A DNA stretch of 35,604 nucleotides from the NCBI GenBank assembly GCA_025935615.1, contig JAICUY010000011.1:1-35604 (forward strand), in the 5' to 3' direction. The translations under genes were made by a program, and so were the position numbers. Numbering within the stretch: position 1 is the stretch's first letter; every line of letters starts with the position of its first letter. The notes under the pieces were generated by a model. That model had not been told where the DNA came from. It did not search any database and was given only the letters and a program-made list of their open reading frames with translations. The stretch is from Steroidobacteraceae bacterium. Its GTDB lineage: Bacteria > Chloroflexota > Limnocylindria > QHBO01. Positions 17,147 to 27,243 of this stretch are shown here, piece by piece.

Positions 17147-18070
17147 TCAAATGCCGCCCCCGACGCCGCCACCCATGACGGTCACCACGGCCGGACCGAG
17201 AATCACGATGAAGATCGTCGGGAAGATGCAGCCTACCATCGGGAACAGCATCTTGACGGGTGCCTTCGCTGCGGCCTCCTCAGCCCGCTGGCGGCGCTCG
17301 ATACGCAGCTGCTGCGACTGGATCTGGAGCACCTTGGCGATAGGAACGCCGAGCTGCTCAGCCTGGACGATGGCGCCGATGAAGTTCGAGATCGGCTGGG
17401 CATCCGAGCGCGTGGCGACGTCGCGCAGTGCGTCGCGCCGGGTGCGTCCCATCCGGACCTCGGCCAGTGCCTGGCGGAACTCCTCGACGAGCGGCCCTTC
17501 CATCTTTTCGACCACCTTTGCGAGCGCCGCGTCGAAGCCGAGGCCGGCTTCGACCGAGATCGTCAGCAGGTCGAGTGCGTCGGGCAGCTGCAGGACCATC
17601 TCGAAGGCCCGTCCGCGGATCTTGCGGCCGAGCCAGAACTCGGGCGCCATGAATCCGATCGGCAGCCCGATCAGGCCAAAGAAGAGACCGCCCTGCACTC
17701 CGGCGATGAGCGACAGCAGCAGGAAGAAGAGCACGCCGAAGACGATTGCCGAGAGGATCTTGACGCCCATCCAGTCGGCGCCTCGCAGGCCGCCCGGGTA
17801 GCCAGCCTTTTCGAGCTTGGCATCCGTCCGCGCGATGATCCCACCCTGGTCGCCGCGACGGCCGACCTTGGAGAGTCGCTTGATGACGGGACGAAGCGTG
17901 CGCTCGAAGAACGGCTGGCCGAGCTCGTACTCCTCGAGCGTCTTGGGCTGGACGACGAGCTGTTCGAGCCGAGCCTGCACCGCGTCCTTGCCTGGACGCG
18001 CGGCGATGCCGAATGTGATGAGCAGGACCGCAAGCGAGGCGAGAACGGCGATCAGGATCTGTGGAGGCAT
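17147..18070 (-). CDS. tadC: TadC-like type II/Flp secretion inner-membrane protein
   Basis: LPDALDLLTISVEAGLGFDAALAKVVEKMEGPLVEEFRQALAEVRMGRTRRDALRDVATRSD...QSQQLRIERRQRAEEAAAKAPVKMLFPMVGCIFPTIFIVILGPA. Confidence 0.92.
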   Translation of the reverse strand: MPPQILIAVLASLAVLLITFGIAARPGKDAVQARLEQLVVQPKTLEEYELGQPFFERTLRPVIKRLSKVGRRGDQGGIIARTDAKLEKAGYPGGLRGADWMGVKILSAIVFGVLFFLLLSLIAGVQGGLFFGLIGLPIGFMAPEFWLGRKIRGRAFEMVLQLPDALDLLTISVEAGLGFDAALAKVVEKMEGPLVEEFRQALAEVRMGRTRRDALRDVATRSDAQPISNFIGAIVQAEQLGVPIAKVLQIQSQQLRIERRQRAEEAAAKAPVKMLFPMVGCIFPTIFIVILGPAVVTVMGGGVGGGI

Positions 18071-18077
18071 GACTGGC

Positions 18078-19070
18078 TTACACCTTGATGTCGACGATGC
18101 GGCGGATGAGCAGGTACCCGATGCCCATGCTGATCAAGCCGACAATGAAGAAGACGATACCCATCGGAAGCCCGAACATCTCGGGTGGCTTGTTGATCAT
18201 TGCCCCGATGTACGACGGGCTGATGAGGAACAGGATCCCTGCGAGGCCCACCGGCAGCAGCGTGATGACGTAGCCGCTGTAGCGCTGCATGGCGGTCAGT
18301 GTCTGGATCTCCCCCTGGATCCGGATCCGCTCGCGAATCGTGAACGCGATCGAGTCGAGCACGGTGGCGAGATTGCCGCCGACCTGGCTCTGGATATTGA
18401 TCGCGGTGACCATCAGCTCGAGATCTTCGGACTTCACCCGACGAGACATGTTGTTGAGGGCAGGCTGGAGTGCGACGCCCAGACTCATCTCGCGCACCAC
18501 GCGTTCGAACTCGGTGCTGATCGGGGGCCGAGCTTCGCGGGTCACCAGCTCGACGCCCTGAAGGAACGAAGATCCCGCGCGCAGCGAGTTGGCGAGCAGG
18601 GTGATGGTGTCGGGCAGCTGTGTACCGAACTCCTTGACCCGCTTGTTCTGGCGATATCGCAGGTAGAAGCGGGGGAAGTAGGCACCGATCAGGAACGCGA
18701 GAGCAAGGGCGATCGGATTACGGAGGCCAGCGAACACGAAGCTCAGCACGAACGCACCGGCCGCGAACGCGAATGGCGACGCGATCCACATCAGGATGAA
18801 TTCCGCCGGCTTCAGCTTCATGTCCGCGCGGGCCAGTTCGGTGCTGAGCCGAGCCGACATGTCCTGCCGCTCGATGACGCGACTCAGGCCGGCAACGACC
18901 GCAGACTCGCGGTCCTCGTCACCCCCGCTGGAGGGCTCCCCGGCGTTCGCCGACGCGTACCGCTCGAGGCGTGACGACACGGCGCCGCCACCGCCACCGC
19001 TCATGGCGATGCCGATCGCGATCAGCAGGACCGCGCCTGCGGAAAGGCCGGCGATGACGATTGGCAGCAT
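18078..19070 (-). CDS. tadB: TadB-like type II/Flp secretion inner-membrane protein
   Basis: LPDTITLLANSLRAGSSFLQGVELVTREARPPISTEFERVVREMSLGVALQPALNNMSRRV. Confidence 0.92.
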   Translation of the reverse strand: MLPIVIAGLSAGAVLLIAIGIAMSGGGGGAVSSRLERYASANAGEPSSGGDEDRESAVVAGLSRVIERQDMSARLSTELARADMKLKPAEFILMWIASPFAFAAGAFVLSFVFAGLRNPIALALAFLIGAYFPRFYLRYRQNKRVKEFGTQLPDTITLLANSLRAGSSFLQGVELVTREARPPISTEFERVVREMSLGVALQPALNNMSRRVKSEDLELMVTAINIQSQVGGNLATVLDSIAFTIRERIRIQGEIQTLTAMQRYSGYVITLLPVGLAGILFLISPSYIGAMINKPPEMFGLPMGIVFFIVGLISMGIGYLLIRRIVDIKV

Positions 19071-19092
19071 CTGGGATTTGGCTCCTCGGTGA

Positions 19093-20571
<1,479 letters not shown>

Positions 20572-20587
20572 GGTGAGTTCCTTCCCC

Positions 20588-21808
20588 TTAGCGGCGTGCG
20601 AAGAGTCCGCGCTTGGCTGACTTCTCTGTGGACTTGTTGGCGGCGGGCTCTCCCGCGAGCGTACGAGCGAGCTTGGCGATATCGCGCGACAGCGCGCTAT
20701 CCGGGTGGGATACGACGAACGGAACGCCGCGATTCACCGCGAGCACGGCAAGGCGGCCATCGGAAACGATGGTGCCGTCGATCGAGCGGCGGATGGAAGC
20801 CTCCACGTCGCCGATCCGGATCCCCTGGGCAGTGTCGGAGCGGTTGATCACGAGACGAATCTTCGACCGATCGTACTCGAGTTGGTCGGCAACCTCCAGG
20901 AACAGGCGGACGTTCTTGATGGTGGTGATCTCGAGAGCGGAGAGCACTACGATCTGATCGGCCGCGTCCATGACCCCCAGGCTGTGGTCGGTCAGCGCCG
21001 CAGGCAGGTCGACGATGACGTAGTCGTGGTTGACTCGGAGCTGATCGACCATCTTCCGCAGGTAGGCGGGAGTCACGAGGTCCGCTCCCTCAGGCGCCGG
21101 AGGCGCGAGCAGCACCCGGATTCCCGTGGAATGGTCGATCACCACCGAATTGATGATGTCCGCATCCGGCTCGCCACCTTCGACCGCGTCGAGCATCGAG
21201 CGGTTCTTGGGGTTGAGGTTGAGCAATACACCGATGTCGCCGAACTGCAGGTTCGCGTCGATCAGGCACACCCGGCTCTTCGTCTCGCGCTGAATGGCCA
21301 GCGCCAGGTTGGTGGCGATCGTCGTTCGGCCGGCGCCGCCCTTCGGCGAGAACATGGCGATGACCTGATGGTCCTCGATGTTCTCGGACTGGCCGCCCGG
21401 GGTGGGCGGAATGACGACCTGCAGCTGCTCGCGGCGCGCCAGCTCCTTGCCGAAGACGCTGTGGATGGTGGTGCTGAACTCATCGGCCGAGAACGGCTTG
21501 ACGAGGAACTCGCGAGCCCCGGCCGCAATGGCGCGACGGAGCTGCTCGGCCTCGCCGTGGACGCTCATCATGATGATCGGCGAGGTGGGCAGCCGCTGCG
21601 AGATGAACTCGGCGGCGGCCACCCCATCCATGCCCGGCATGTTGATGTCCATGACGATGACGTCGGGGCGCACCTCCATGGCGAGCCTGATCGCCTCCTC
21701 CCCGGAGCCGGCGGTGGCCACCACGTCGATCTCCTGCTCGGTGGCGAGGAGCTTGGTCAAGTGGTCACGCGTCTCGGGGATGTCGTCGACGATCAGGACC
21801 TTGATCAC
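20588..21808 (-). CDS. cpaE: CpaE-like protein: intact receiver domain + MinD/ParA-type ATPase
   Basis: MIKVLIVDDIPETRDHLTKLL...VMDINMPGMDG...KPFSADEF + MFSPKGGAGRTTIATNLALAIQRETKSRVCLIDANLQFGDIGVLLNL. Confidence 0.93.
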   Translation of the reverse strand: MIKVLIVDDIPETRDHLTKLLATEQEIDVVATAGSGEEAIRLAMEVRPDVIVMDINMPGMDGVAAAEFISQRLPTSPIIMMSVHGEAEQLRRAIAAGAREFLVKPFSADEFSTTIHSVFGKELARREQLQVVIPPTPGGQSENIEDHQVIAMFSPKGGAGRTTIATNLALAIQRETKSRVCLIDANLQFGDIGVLLNLNPKNRSMLDAVEGGEPDADIINSVVIDHSTGIRVLLAPPAPEGADLVTPAYLRKMVDQLRVNHDYVIVDLPAALTDHSLGVMDAADQIVVLSALEITTIKNVRLFLEVADQLEYDRSKIRLVINRSDTAQGIRIGDVEASIRRSIDGTIVSDGRLAVLAVNRGVPFVVSHPDSALSRDIAKLARTLAGEPAANKSTEKSAKRGLFARR

Positions 21809-21834
21809 GGTCAGGACTCCAGCGTCAGGGGTGC

Positions 21835-22725
21835 TCAGCGACCGGGCTTGGTCTTACCGCCGCCGACCTGCTCCACGATGCCCGGCACCGGGAGGCCATA
21901 GTCGTCGACCAGGCGGTCGATGGTGATACCGGTCGTGCGCTCGTTATCCGTGTCCTGGGTCGCGCGGATCGTGACCGAGAACAGGCGAGCCCCGGATGCC
22001 TCGACCGCATCGCGCTGAGCGAACTTGATCAGCTCGGCGTCCTGGTCGGTGCCGGCGAAGACGATCAGCACGGTATCGGTCAACTGCGGCTGAGCGGCAG
22101 CGGGCTGCTCTGCTCCCGGACTTGGCGTTGCCGCGGTCTGGGTAGCCCGCGACTGGCTCACGTACAGCACGCGCTTGTTCTGGAGCACCGTCTTCACGGT
22201 GCGCGCGGCCGACAGCCCGGTGACCGGCTCGAAACGCGGATTCTGAGCGGTTGAGTCGGACGACGGCTGCAGGACTTGCACGTCCTGAGCGATGACAACG
22301 TCGATCACGTCCCCTGGCTTCACCAGGAAGTCGGCGCCGGTCGTGCGGTCGAGCTGCAGCGTCACGGCCTTCTCGCCGGGCTTCAGCTGCCCGGGGATAT
22401 TCACGACGAGCAGTCCTTCGCCGAACGTTTCCTTGCTCACCTGGGCCCCAGCCGGAACGGCCACAACGGCGGGACGGCCGCCGACCTGCGAGGGATCGGT
22501 GAGGGCGGTACCCGAGACGCCGGTCGGCGGGACGAGCTTCGTCTGCACCATGTCAGGCGTGACCGGCTGCCCGATCGCGATGTCTTCCTTGGCGACCAGG
22601 ACGGTGGCCTGCACTTCCTGCTGCGGAGCGCCCGGCCCCTGGTTCAAGAAGACAACAATCGCGATGAACGCGAGGACGGCGAGCAGCACACCAACCAGGA
22701 TCACCAGGCGATTAGACCGCTTCAC
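21835..22725 (-). CDS. cpaB: CpaB/RcpC-like Flp pilus assembly protein (SAF domain)
   Basis: VKRSNRLVILVGVLLAVLAFIAIVVFLNQGPGAPQQEVQATVLVAKEDIAIGQPVTPDMVQTKLVPP; GTG start with AAGGGG upstream. Confidence 0.88.
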   Translation of the reverse strand: MKRSNRLVILVGVLLAVLAFIAIVVFLNQGPGAPQQEVQATVLVAKEDIAIGQPVTPDMVQTKLVPPTGVSGTALTDPSQVGGRPAVVAVPAGAQVSKETFGEGLLVVNIPGQLKPGEKAVTLQLDRTTGADFLVKPGDVIDVVIAQDVQVLQPSSDSTAQNPRFEPVTGLSAARTVKTVLQNKRVLYVSQSRATQTAATPSPGAEQPAAAQPQLTDTVLIVFAGTDQDAELIKFAQRDAVEASGARLFSVTIRATQDTDNERTTGITIDRLVDDYGLPVPGIVEQVGGGKTKPGR

Positions 22726-22794
22726 AGATGTACCCCTTAGAGCTCGGAATGGGTGGTCGATAAGGCCAGGGAATGATGCAGCCGTTGTGACTGC

Positions 22795-22804
22795 GGTCAA
22801 CAGT
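22795..22804 (-). promoter_or_regulatory. Candidate promoter -35 region (minus strand ACTGTTGACC) upstream of cpaB
   Basis: TTGACC, ~16 nt spacer, CATCAT; 10-mer shared with 25398 and 34295. Confidence 0.45.
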
Positions 22805-22874
22805 CTAGGTGCAGTGTCCAGCAGCGTTCGAGCGGACTTGTGGGCTATGCCGAAGTACTACCCGGCGCCCAGAA

Positions 22875-22932
22875 ATGCCCGACACGACCCGGGCATGACA
22901 GAGCCCCGCGCCGAGTTGACGCGGGGCTCTGT
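22875..22932. terminator. Two tandem hairpins downstream of flp (ATGCCC/GGGCAT; ACAGAGCCCCGCG-9nt-CGCGGGGCTCTGT)
   Basis: 13-bp perfect stem 22898-22910/22920-22932 plus a shorter stem; no strong U-tract, so could be a processing/stability element. Confidence 0.65.
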
Positions 22933-22952
22933 GGTGTCGAAACGACCTGAGG

Positions 22953-23147
22953 TTAGACCTGCAGGCTGGTGCCGACGTTCTGGAAGATCCGGCTCACGAT
23001 CGGGCCAAGGAAGATCAGGGCCACGATCACGATGATCGCGATGAGGGCGAGCAGAAGCCCGTACTCAACCAGGGTCTGGCCTTCCTCGTCGTCGTTACGG
23101 AACTTTGAGAGAAGAGTGCTGATGTAAGAACCGACGAACTGAAGCAT
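22953..23147 (-). CDS. flp: Flp-type (class III) prepilin
   Basis: MLQFVGSYISTLLSKFRNDDEEGQTLVEYGLLLALIAIIVIVALIFLGPIVSRIFQNVGTSLQV; G^QTLVEY processing motif; AAAGGAGG upstream. Confidence 0.95.
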   Translation of the reverse strand: MLQFVGSYISTLLSKFRNDDEEGQTLVEYGLLLALIAIIVIVALIFLGPIVSRIFQNVGTSLQV

Positions 23148-23272
23148 ATTGGCAAAACCTCCTTTCCTCGAAGATTTGCGGGCAGCGTACGGAACGCTGC
23201 AGAGGTCGTGTATGGCCTCATGGTCCTATCCGACACTTGCCGGGAGCGTACTGTGGTTCGGACCGCCCCGTT

Positions 23273-23278
23273 TGTCAA
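23273..23278 (-). promoter_or_regulatory. Candidate -35 TTGACA for flp
   Basis: Perfect TTGACA on the minus strand ~125 bp upstream of flp ATG; -10 (CACAGT at 17 nt) is weak. Confidence 0.35.
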
Positions 23279-23342
23279 GGTTCCCAACCACTCTGTCCCT
23301 CTCAAGATCCTGTCGCATCGGTCGCCTGTGACGGGAGAGGAA

Positions 23343-23372
23343 GGGAGCCGTGTCTGCTGCGACACGGCTCCC
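23343..23372. terminator. Strong hairpin GGGAGCCGTGTC-tgctgc-GACACGGCTCCC between the NarL-type regulator and flp
   Basis: 12-bp perfect stem, 6-nt loop, followed on the minus strand by TTCCTCTCCC. Confidence 0.6.
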
Positions 23373-23531
23373 GCACCGGAGGAGGAGACCCGAGGGTCAG
23401 GCTTGGAGGCCCTTCCCTCGTTGGGATGACGCCGCCCGCGGATACCCTTGGACGACTTGCCTGCAGGCTACGGAGCCCTGCGATCTCTCACCATGGCACT
23501 CCAGTACTCATCCTTGCGGGACTTGCGGCGG

Positions 23532-24317
23532 TCAGTCCTCGGGGATCTTGATCCAGCCTTGGCGCATGGCGTAGACCACGGCCTGGGTGCGGTCGTTGAC
23601 CGACAGCTTGCGCAGGATCGAGCTCATGTGGTTCTTGACGGTCTGCTCGCTGATCGACAGCGCGTAGGCCACCTGCTTGTTGGTCATTCCCTGGGCGATG
23701 TTGTCCAGGATCTCGACCTCGCGGGGTGACAGCGGCGCGAAGATCGGCTGCGCGTCGTTGCCGTAGACGGCCAGCTCGCGGAACTCCTTGAGGACGCGCG
23801 AGGCGACGGCGGGCTTGCTGAAGACCTTGTCGTTGATGAGGTACTCGCCCGACCGGACGCGGCGGATGATGCCGATCAGGTCGGTCGGATCGATGTCCTT
23901 CAGGACGTAGGCGGCGGCGCCGGCCTTGATGGCATCGAACAGCTGATCCTCGTCGTCGTTGTTGGCCAGCACGATGACGCCGGTATGCGGCAGCTCGCGC
24001 TTGAGGCGCTGCGTCGTCTCGATCCCGTTCGGCGCGGGTAGCCCGAGATCCATGAGGACCACCTCGGGGGTCAGCTCCTCGACGACTGCCAAGGCTTCCC
24101 GCCCGTTGCCGGCCTCACCAACGACCTCCATGTCGTTCTCGAGCTCCAGGATGTTGCGGACGCCGCGACGGAACAGCGTGTGGCCGTCGACGATCACGAT
24201 CCGCGCCTTGCCGGACGCCCGTCGATCACCGCCGCGACGTCGTTCCTCTACCTGGGTTTCCATGCGCTCCTCCATCTGCTCCTTCATGACTCGGGTTGCT
24301 CGGGTTGCTCGGTTCAT
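23532..24317 (-). CDS. NarL/LuxR-family response regulator with atypical receiver
   Basis: IVIVDGHTLFRRGVRNILELENDMEVVGEAGNGREALAVV...LMDLGLPAPNG...; HTH LSPREVEILDNIAQGMTNKQVAYALSISEQTVKNHMSSILRKL. Confidence 0.93.
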   Translation of the reverse strand: MNRATRATRVMKEQMEERMETQVEERRRGGDRRASGKARIVIVDGHTLFRRGVRNILELENDMEVVGEAGNGREALAVVEELTPEVVLMDLGLPAPNGIETTQRLKRELPHTGVIVLANNDDEDQLFDAIKAGAAAYVLKDIDPTDLIGIIRRVRSGEYLINDKVFSKPAVASRVLKEFRELAVYGNDAQPIFAPLSPREVEILDNIAQGMTNKQVAYALSISEQTVKNHMSSILRKLSVNDRTQAVVYAMRQGWIKIPED

Positions 24318-25321
24318 GCTTTCTTGGCAGGCAGCGAGAGCAGGATTCGCGTCCCCTCTCCCTGCCGCGACTCGATTTGAAGCTGGGAGCCCAGCAGCTC
24401 GGCGCGCTCGCGCATGAACTGCAGGCCGAAGTTGCGGCTGGCGCCGGATGCGAGGCGCATCACGTCGAAGCCACGCCCGTTGTCGACGATGGTCAATTGA
24501 TCGCCCTCAAGACCGATACACACCTCGGTGGCGGCGGCATGCTTGCGCACGTTCTGCAGGGCCTCCTGCGCGATCCGCAGGACCGATGCTTTCTGTTGTG
24601 GATTGAGCCGGGCGTCGACGCCGTTGACGTTGACCTGCACGGCGATCCCGTTGCGGGCCTGGAAGTCGGCGGCCTGATCGGCCAGCGCCTGGGCCAGCCC
24701 GACGTCGACGACCGGCGGGCGCAGGCTGCTGATGAAGGCCCGTACCTCGTCGAGGCCGTCGCGCAGCATGGTCCGCAGGAAGCCGAGCTCGGCCTTGGCG
24801 GTGCGCGGCACGTCGGACAGGACGCGGTCGAGGTACTCCACCTGGAAGATGGCGTTGGTCAGCACCTGGGCAGGTCCGTCATGGATCTCCTCGGCCAGGC
24901 GTTGGCGCTCCCCTTCCTGGGCCTGGATGACCCGCAGCTGGAGCGCGGCCGGCGATTCGTCGGCATCGCTCAGCGTCGGTTCCGGGACGGACGGGTCCGG
25001 GTCTGCCAGGTACTTGCAGAGAAGATCCAGCTGGCGCTCGGCGACGTCGAGCCGCTTGAGCCGGCCGCGCAGGATGGCGACCTCGCGACCCAGCTGCTCG
25101 TGCTCGCCGCGCAGCGCATCGGTCGCGCCCGGTCGGTTCGGGGAGCGCTGGTCGAGCCGCGCGCGCAGCTGCATCCAGTCCTCGAGCCGATGCCGGTACT
25201 GTTCGCGGTAGCGCTCCACCAGCTCGTGCACCCGGCGCGTGTCGCGCCGGACACTGTCGCCCGCCTGGTCGTAGACGCGCTCCAGACTGACCGATGGATT
25301 GCCGGTGCCGGGACCTGCCAA
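24314..25321 (-). CDS. Cytosolic DegS-like sensor histidine kinase (HisKA_3); longest ORF extends to 25375
   Basis: GERQRLAEEIHDGPAQVLTNAIFQVEYLDRVL...; VDNGRGFDVMRLASGASRNFGLQFMRERAELLGSQLQIESRQGEGTRILLSLP; AGAGGA before TTG at 25321. Confidence 0.88.
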   Translation of the reverse strand: MAGPGTGNPSVSLERVYDQAGDSVRRDTRRVHELVERYREQYRHRLEDWMQLRARLDQRSPNRPGATDALRGEHEQLGREVAILRGRLKRLDVAERQLDLLCKYLADPDPSVPEPTLSDADESPAALQLRVIQAQEGERQRLAEEIHDGPAQVLTNAIFQVEYLDRVLSDVPRTAKAELGFLRTMLRDGLDEVRAFISSLRPPVVDVGLAQALADQAADFQARNGIAVQVNVNGVDARLNPQQKASVLRIAQEALQNVRKHAAATEVCIGLEGDQLTIVDNGRGFDVMRLASGASRNFGLQFMRERAELLGSQLQIESRQGEGTRILLSLPAKKA

Positions 25322-25397
25322 GCCGATTCCTCTCGCGAGTACCGGGTCAGATCTAGTACCTGACCTCGCGCCCATGCTCGGCGGGCATTGTGCGGGC

Positions 25398-25410
25398 GGT
25401 CAACAGTACT
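25398..25410 (-). promoter_or_regulatory. GGTCAACAGTACT element (minus strand AGTACTGTTGACC)
   Basis: 13-bp identical to 34295-34307; upstream of sensor kinase gene. Confidence 0.45.
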
Positions 25411-25428
25411 TCGCGCGCCGAAAGTACT
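25405..25428. promoter_or_regulatory. Inverted repeat AGTACTT-10nt-AAGTACT (candidate operator)
   Basis: Two AGTACT palindromes forming a 7-bp dyad in the 25376-25607 intergenic region. Confidence 0.45.
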
Positions 25429-25607
25429 AGAGGGAGCGCGGTCCACGCTTGCGCGTGCCGGGCGTCGAGTGTGTTCCGCTGCCGCCGAACTGCCTTTCGG
25501 CTTCTCACCAACACCATCGGTGGGACGAGGGAATCGAGCCCGTCCGCGTGCCGCTCGGGCTCAAAAGTTCCGCTTTGCACCAACGGTATTGGTATCGCGC
25601 GGAATGG

Positions 25608-27212
25608 TCACGGCACGACTCGGTAAACGCGCACGCCGGGCGCCTCGAACCTCGGATCCGACTCGAGGAACGAGGCGCTGTTCCCCTCGGAGTCAACGGA
25701 TTCGGCTCCCTCCCACAGCGCGAGCGGATCCGGCAACGAGGGATCGCGGCGGGTCACGACGACCCACTCAACGCCGTACGCGCGGATCACCCGCTCGATT
25801 ACCGGATACGGATCGAACGGGAAGGCGACGCCCGGGTTCCGGCTCACCTGCCAGAGGGCGACGGGGTCGTCGGACATGACGGTCGCATCGGTCAGGTCGT
25901 GCGAGGTGAAGAAGCCGCCGGCAGCTTCGTCCAGGCGGTGCGAGCCAGCCCAATCCACGTAGAGGCTGGCCGATGCGACGAGGGACAGCACCACAGCCCC
26001 AACGATCCCGACGACCAGCACGAACCGATGCGTCGCCGGCCGGCCCAGAAACCGCCACCAGCGGGCCGCCGCGGTGGCGACAGGCGGAATGGCGGCCACG
26101 GCCATCGGCATGGCGAACGGAAGCCACGACTGTGAGGAGTGGTAGAACGCGCCCTTCGGTCCGTGGAACGTGAACAGCGCGCCCATCACCACGAACATGA
26201 CGACGAAGTAGGCGACAAGCGGCAGCAGGTCGCGCCGGCGCCGAGCGAGCCACAGGCCGCCCACGAAGAAGATGAGGAAGATGCCGCCGGTCAGCACCGC
26301 GGTCCGGCCCAGCAGCTCGACCCACGCCGCCAGGCGGGATCCGACGATGTCGATCATCGACGTGGACGCGAGGTAGCTGGCGACCGACACGTCGTGGCCG
26401 ATCGAGAACTGCTCGTTATACGAATGGATCCACAGCATGTGCGCGCTGGCAGATGGAAACGGGCTGCCGAAGGTCGCCACGTTGCGGGCCAGCCATGGCG
26501 TCAGGACCAGCACAAACCCGCCGGCACTCGCTGCTCCCCACGCGAGCGCGCCAACCAATCGCCGCCGGTCCAGGATCAGAACCCACGCCACGGCGGGCGC
26601 CACCGTCAGGAGCACGCCGTCGACCCGGGTCAACGTCGCCAACCCGGCCGCGACCCCGGCGCCCACCAGCAGGAGCTCCGGCCGGTCAACGCTCACCGCG
26701 CGGCAGCTGAGGTATAGGCACAACGCGCCCGTGACCCCGAACAGCGCGTAGTTCGCAACCAGCGGCGAGGCGATGAGCAACGGCCCGCCGAGCAGCGCCA
26801 GCACGCCACCGCCCAGTGCGACCGTGCGAGAACGCCAGAACTGCCAGCCGATGAGGTAGGTGAACGGCACCAGTGCCGTGCTGAGGAGCACGAACGGCAC
26901 CTGCCCGGCTCGCCAGCCGGGGCCGAACAGCGCCATCCCGGTCGCCGCCACCACCGAGGTGAGCGGCATCCAGTGCCCGTTCGAGGCGACGGGCAACGAC
27001 GGATCGATCGGAATGCGCGAACCGACTTCCAGGAAGCTCCAGATGACCGGCGCGGTGAAGCCGTGCCCGGTCACCAGTTGCTGGGCGACCATGTCGTAGT
27101 AGCCCGGATCGGTATAGGGCGGCCACGGAACAAGCTGCGCGGCGACCACGCGCAGCAGCAGCGCGACGATCGTCAGGACGAGCAGGTCACGGACGATCGG
27201 TCGGTTGCTCAC
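25608..27212 (-). CDS. Polytopic membrane protein, GT39/ArnT-like glycosyltransferase style
   Basis: PWPPYTDPGYYDMVAQQLVTGHGFTAPVIWSFLEVG...; ~10 hydrophobic segments; GTG start. Confidence 0.7.
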   Translation of the reverse strand: MSNRPIVRDLLVLTIVALLLRVVAAQLVPWPPYTDPGYYDMVAQQLVTGHGFTAPVIWSFLEVGSRIPIDPSLPVASNGHWMPLTSVVAATGMALFGPGWRAGQVPFVLLSTALVPFTYLIGWQFWRSRTVALGGGVLALLGGPLLIASPLVANYALFGVTGALCLYLSCRAVSVDRPELLLVGAGVAAGLATLTRVDGVLLTVAPAVAWVLILDRRRLVGALAWGAASAGGFVLVLTPWLARNVATFGSPFPSASAHMLWIHSYNEQFSIGHDVSVASYLASTSMIDIVGSRLAAWVELLGRTAVLTGGIFLIFFVGGLWLARRRRDLLPLVAYFVVMFVVMGALFTFHGPKGAFYHSSQSWLPFAMPMAVAAIPPVATAAARWWRFLGRPATHRFVLVVGIVGAVVLSLVASASLYVDWAGSHRLDEAAGGFFTSHDLTDATVMSDDPVALWQVSRNPGVAFPFDPYPVIERVIRAYGVEWVVVTRRDPSLPDPLALWEGAESVDSEGNSASFLESDPRFEAPGVRVYRVVP

Positions 27213-27218
27213 CGCCGC

Positions 27219-27235
27219 AGGGTACCCGGTAGACT
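27219..27235. promoter_or_regulatory. Overlapping divergent -10 elements (minus TACCCT 27224-27219; plus TAGACT 27230-27235)
   Basis: Only 31 bp separate divergent starts at 27212 and 27244; each -10-like hexamer lies 6-8 nt from its start codon. Confidence 0.5.
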
Positions 27236-27243
27236 CCGCGCCG

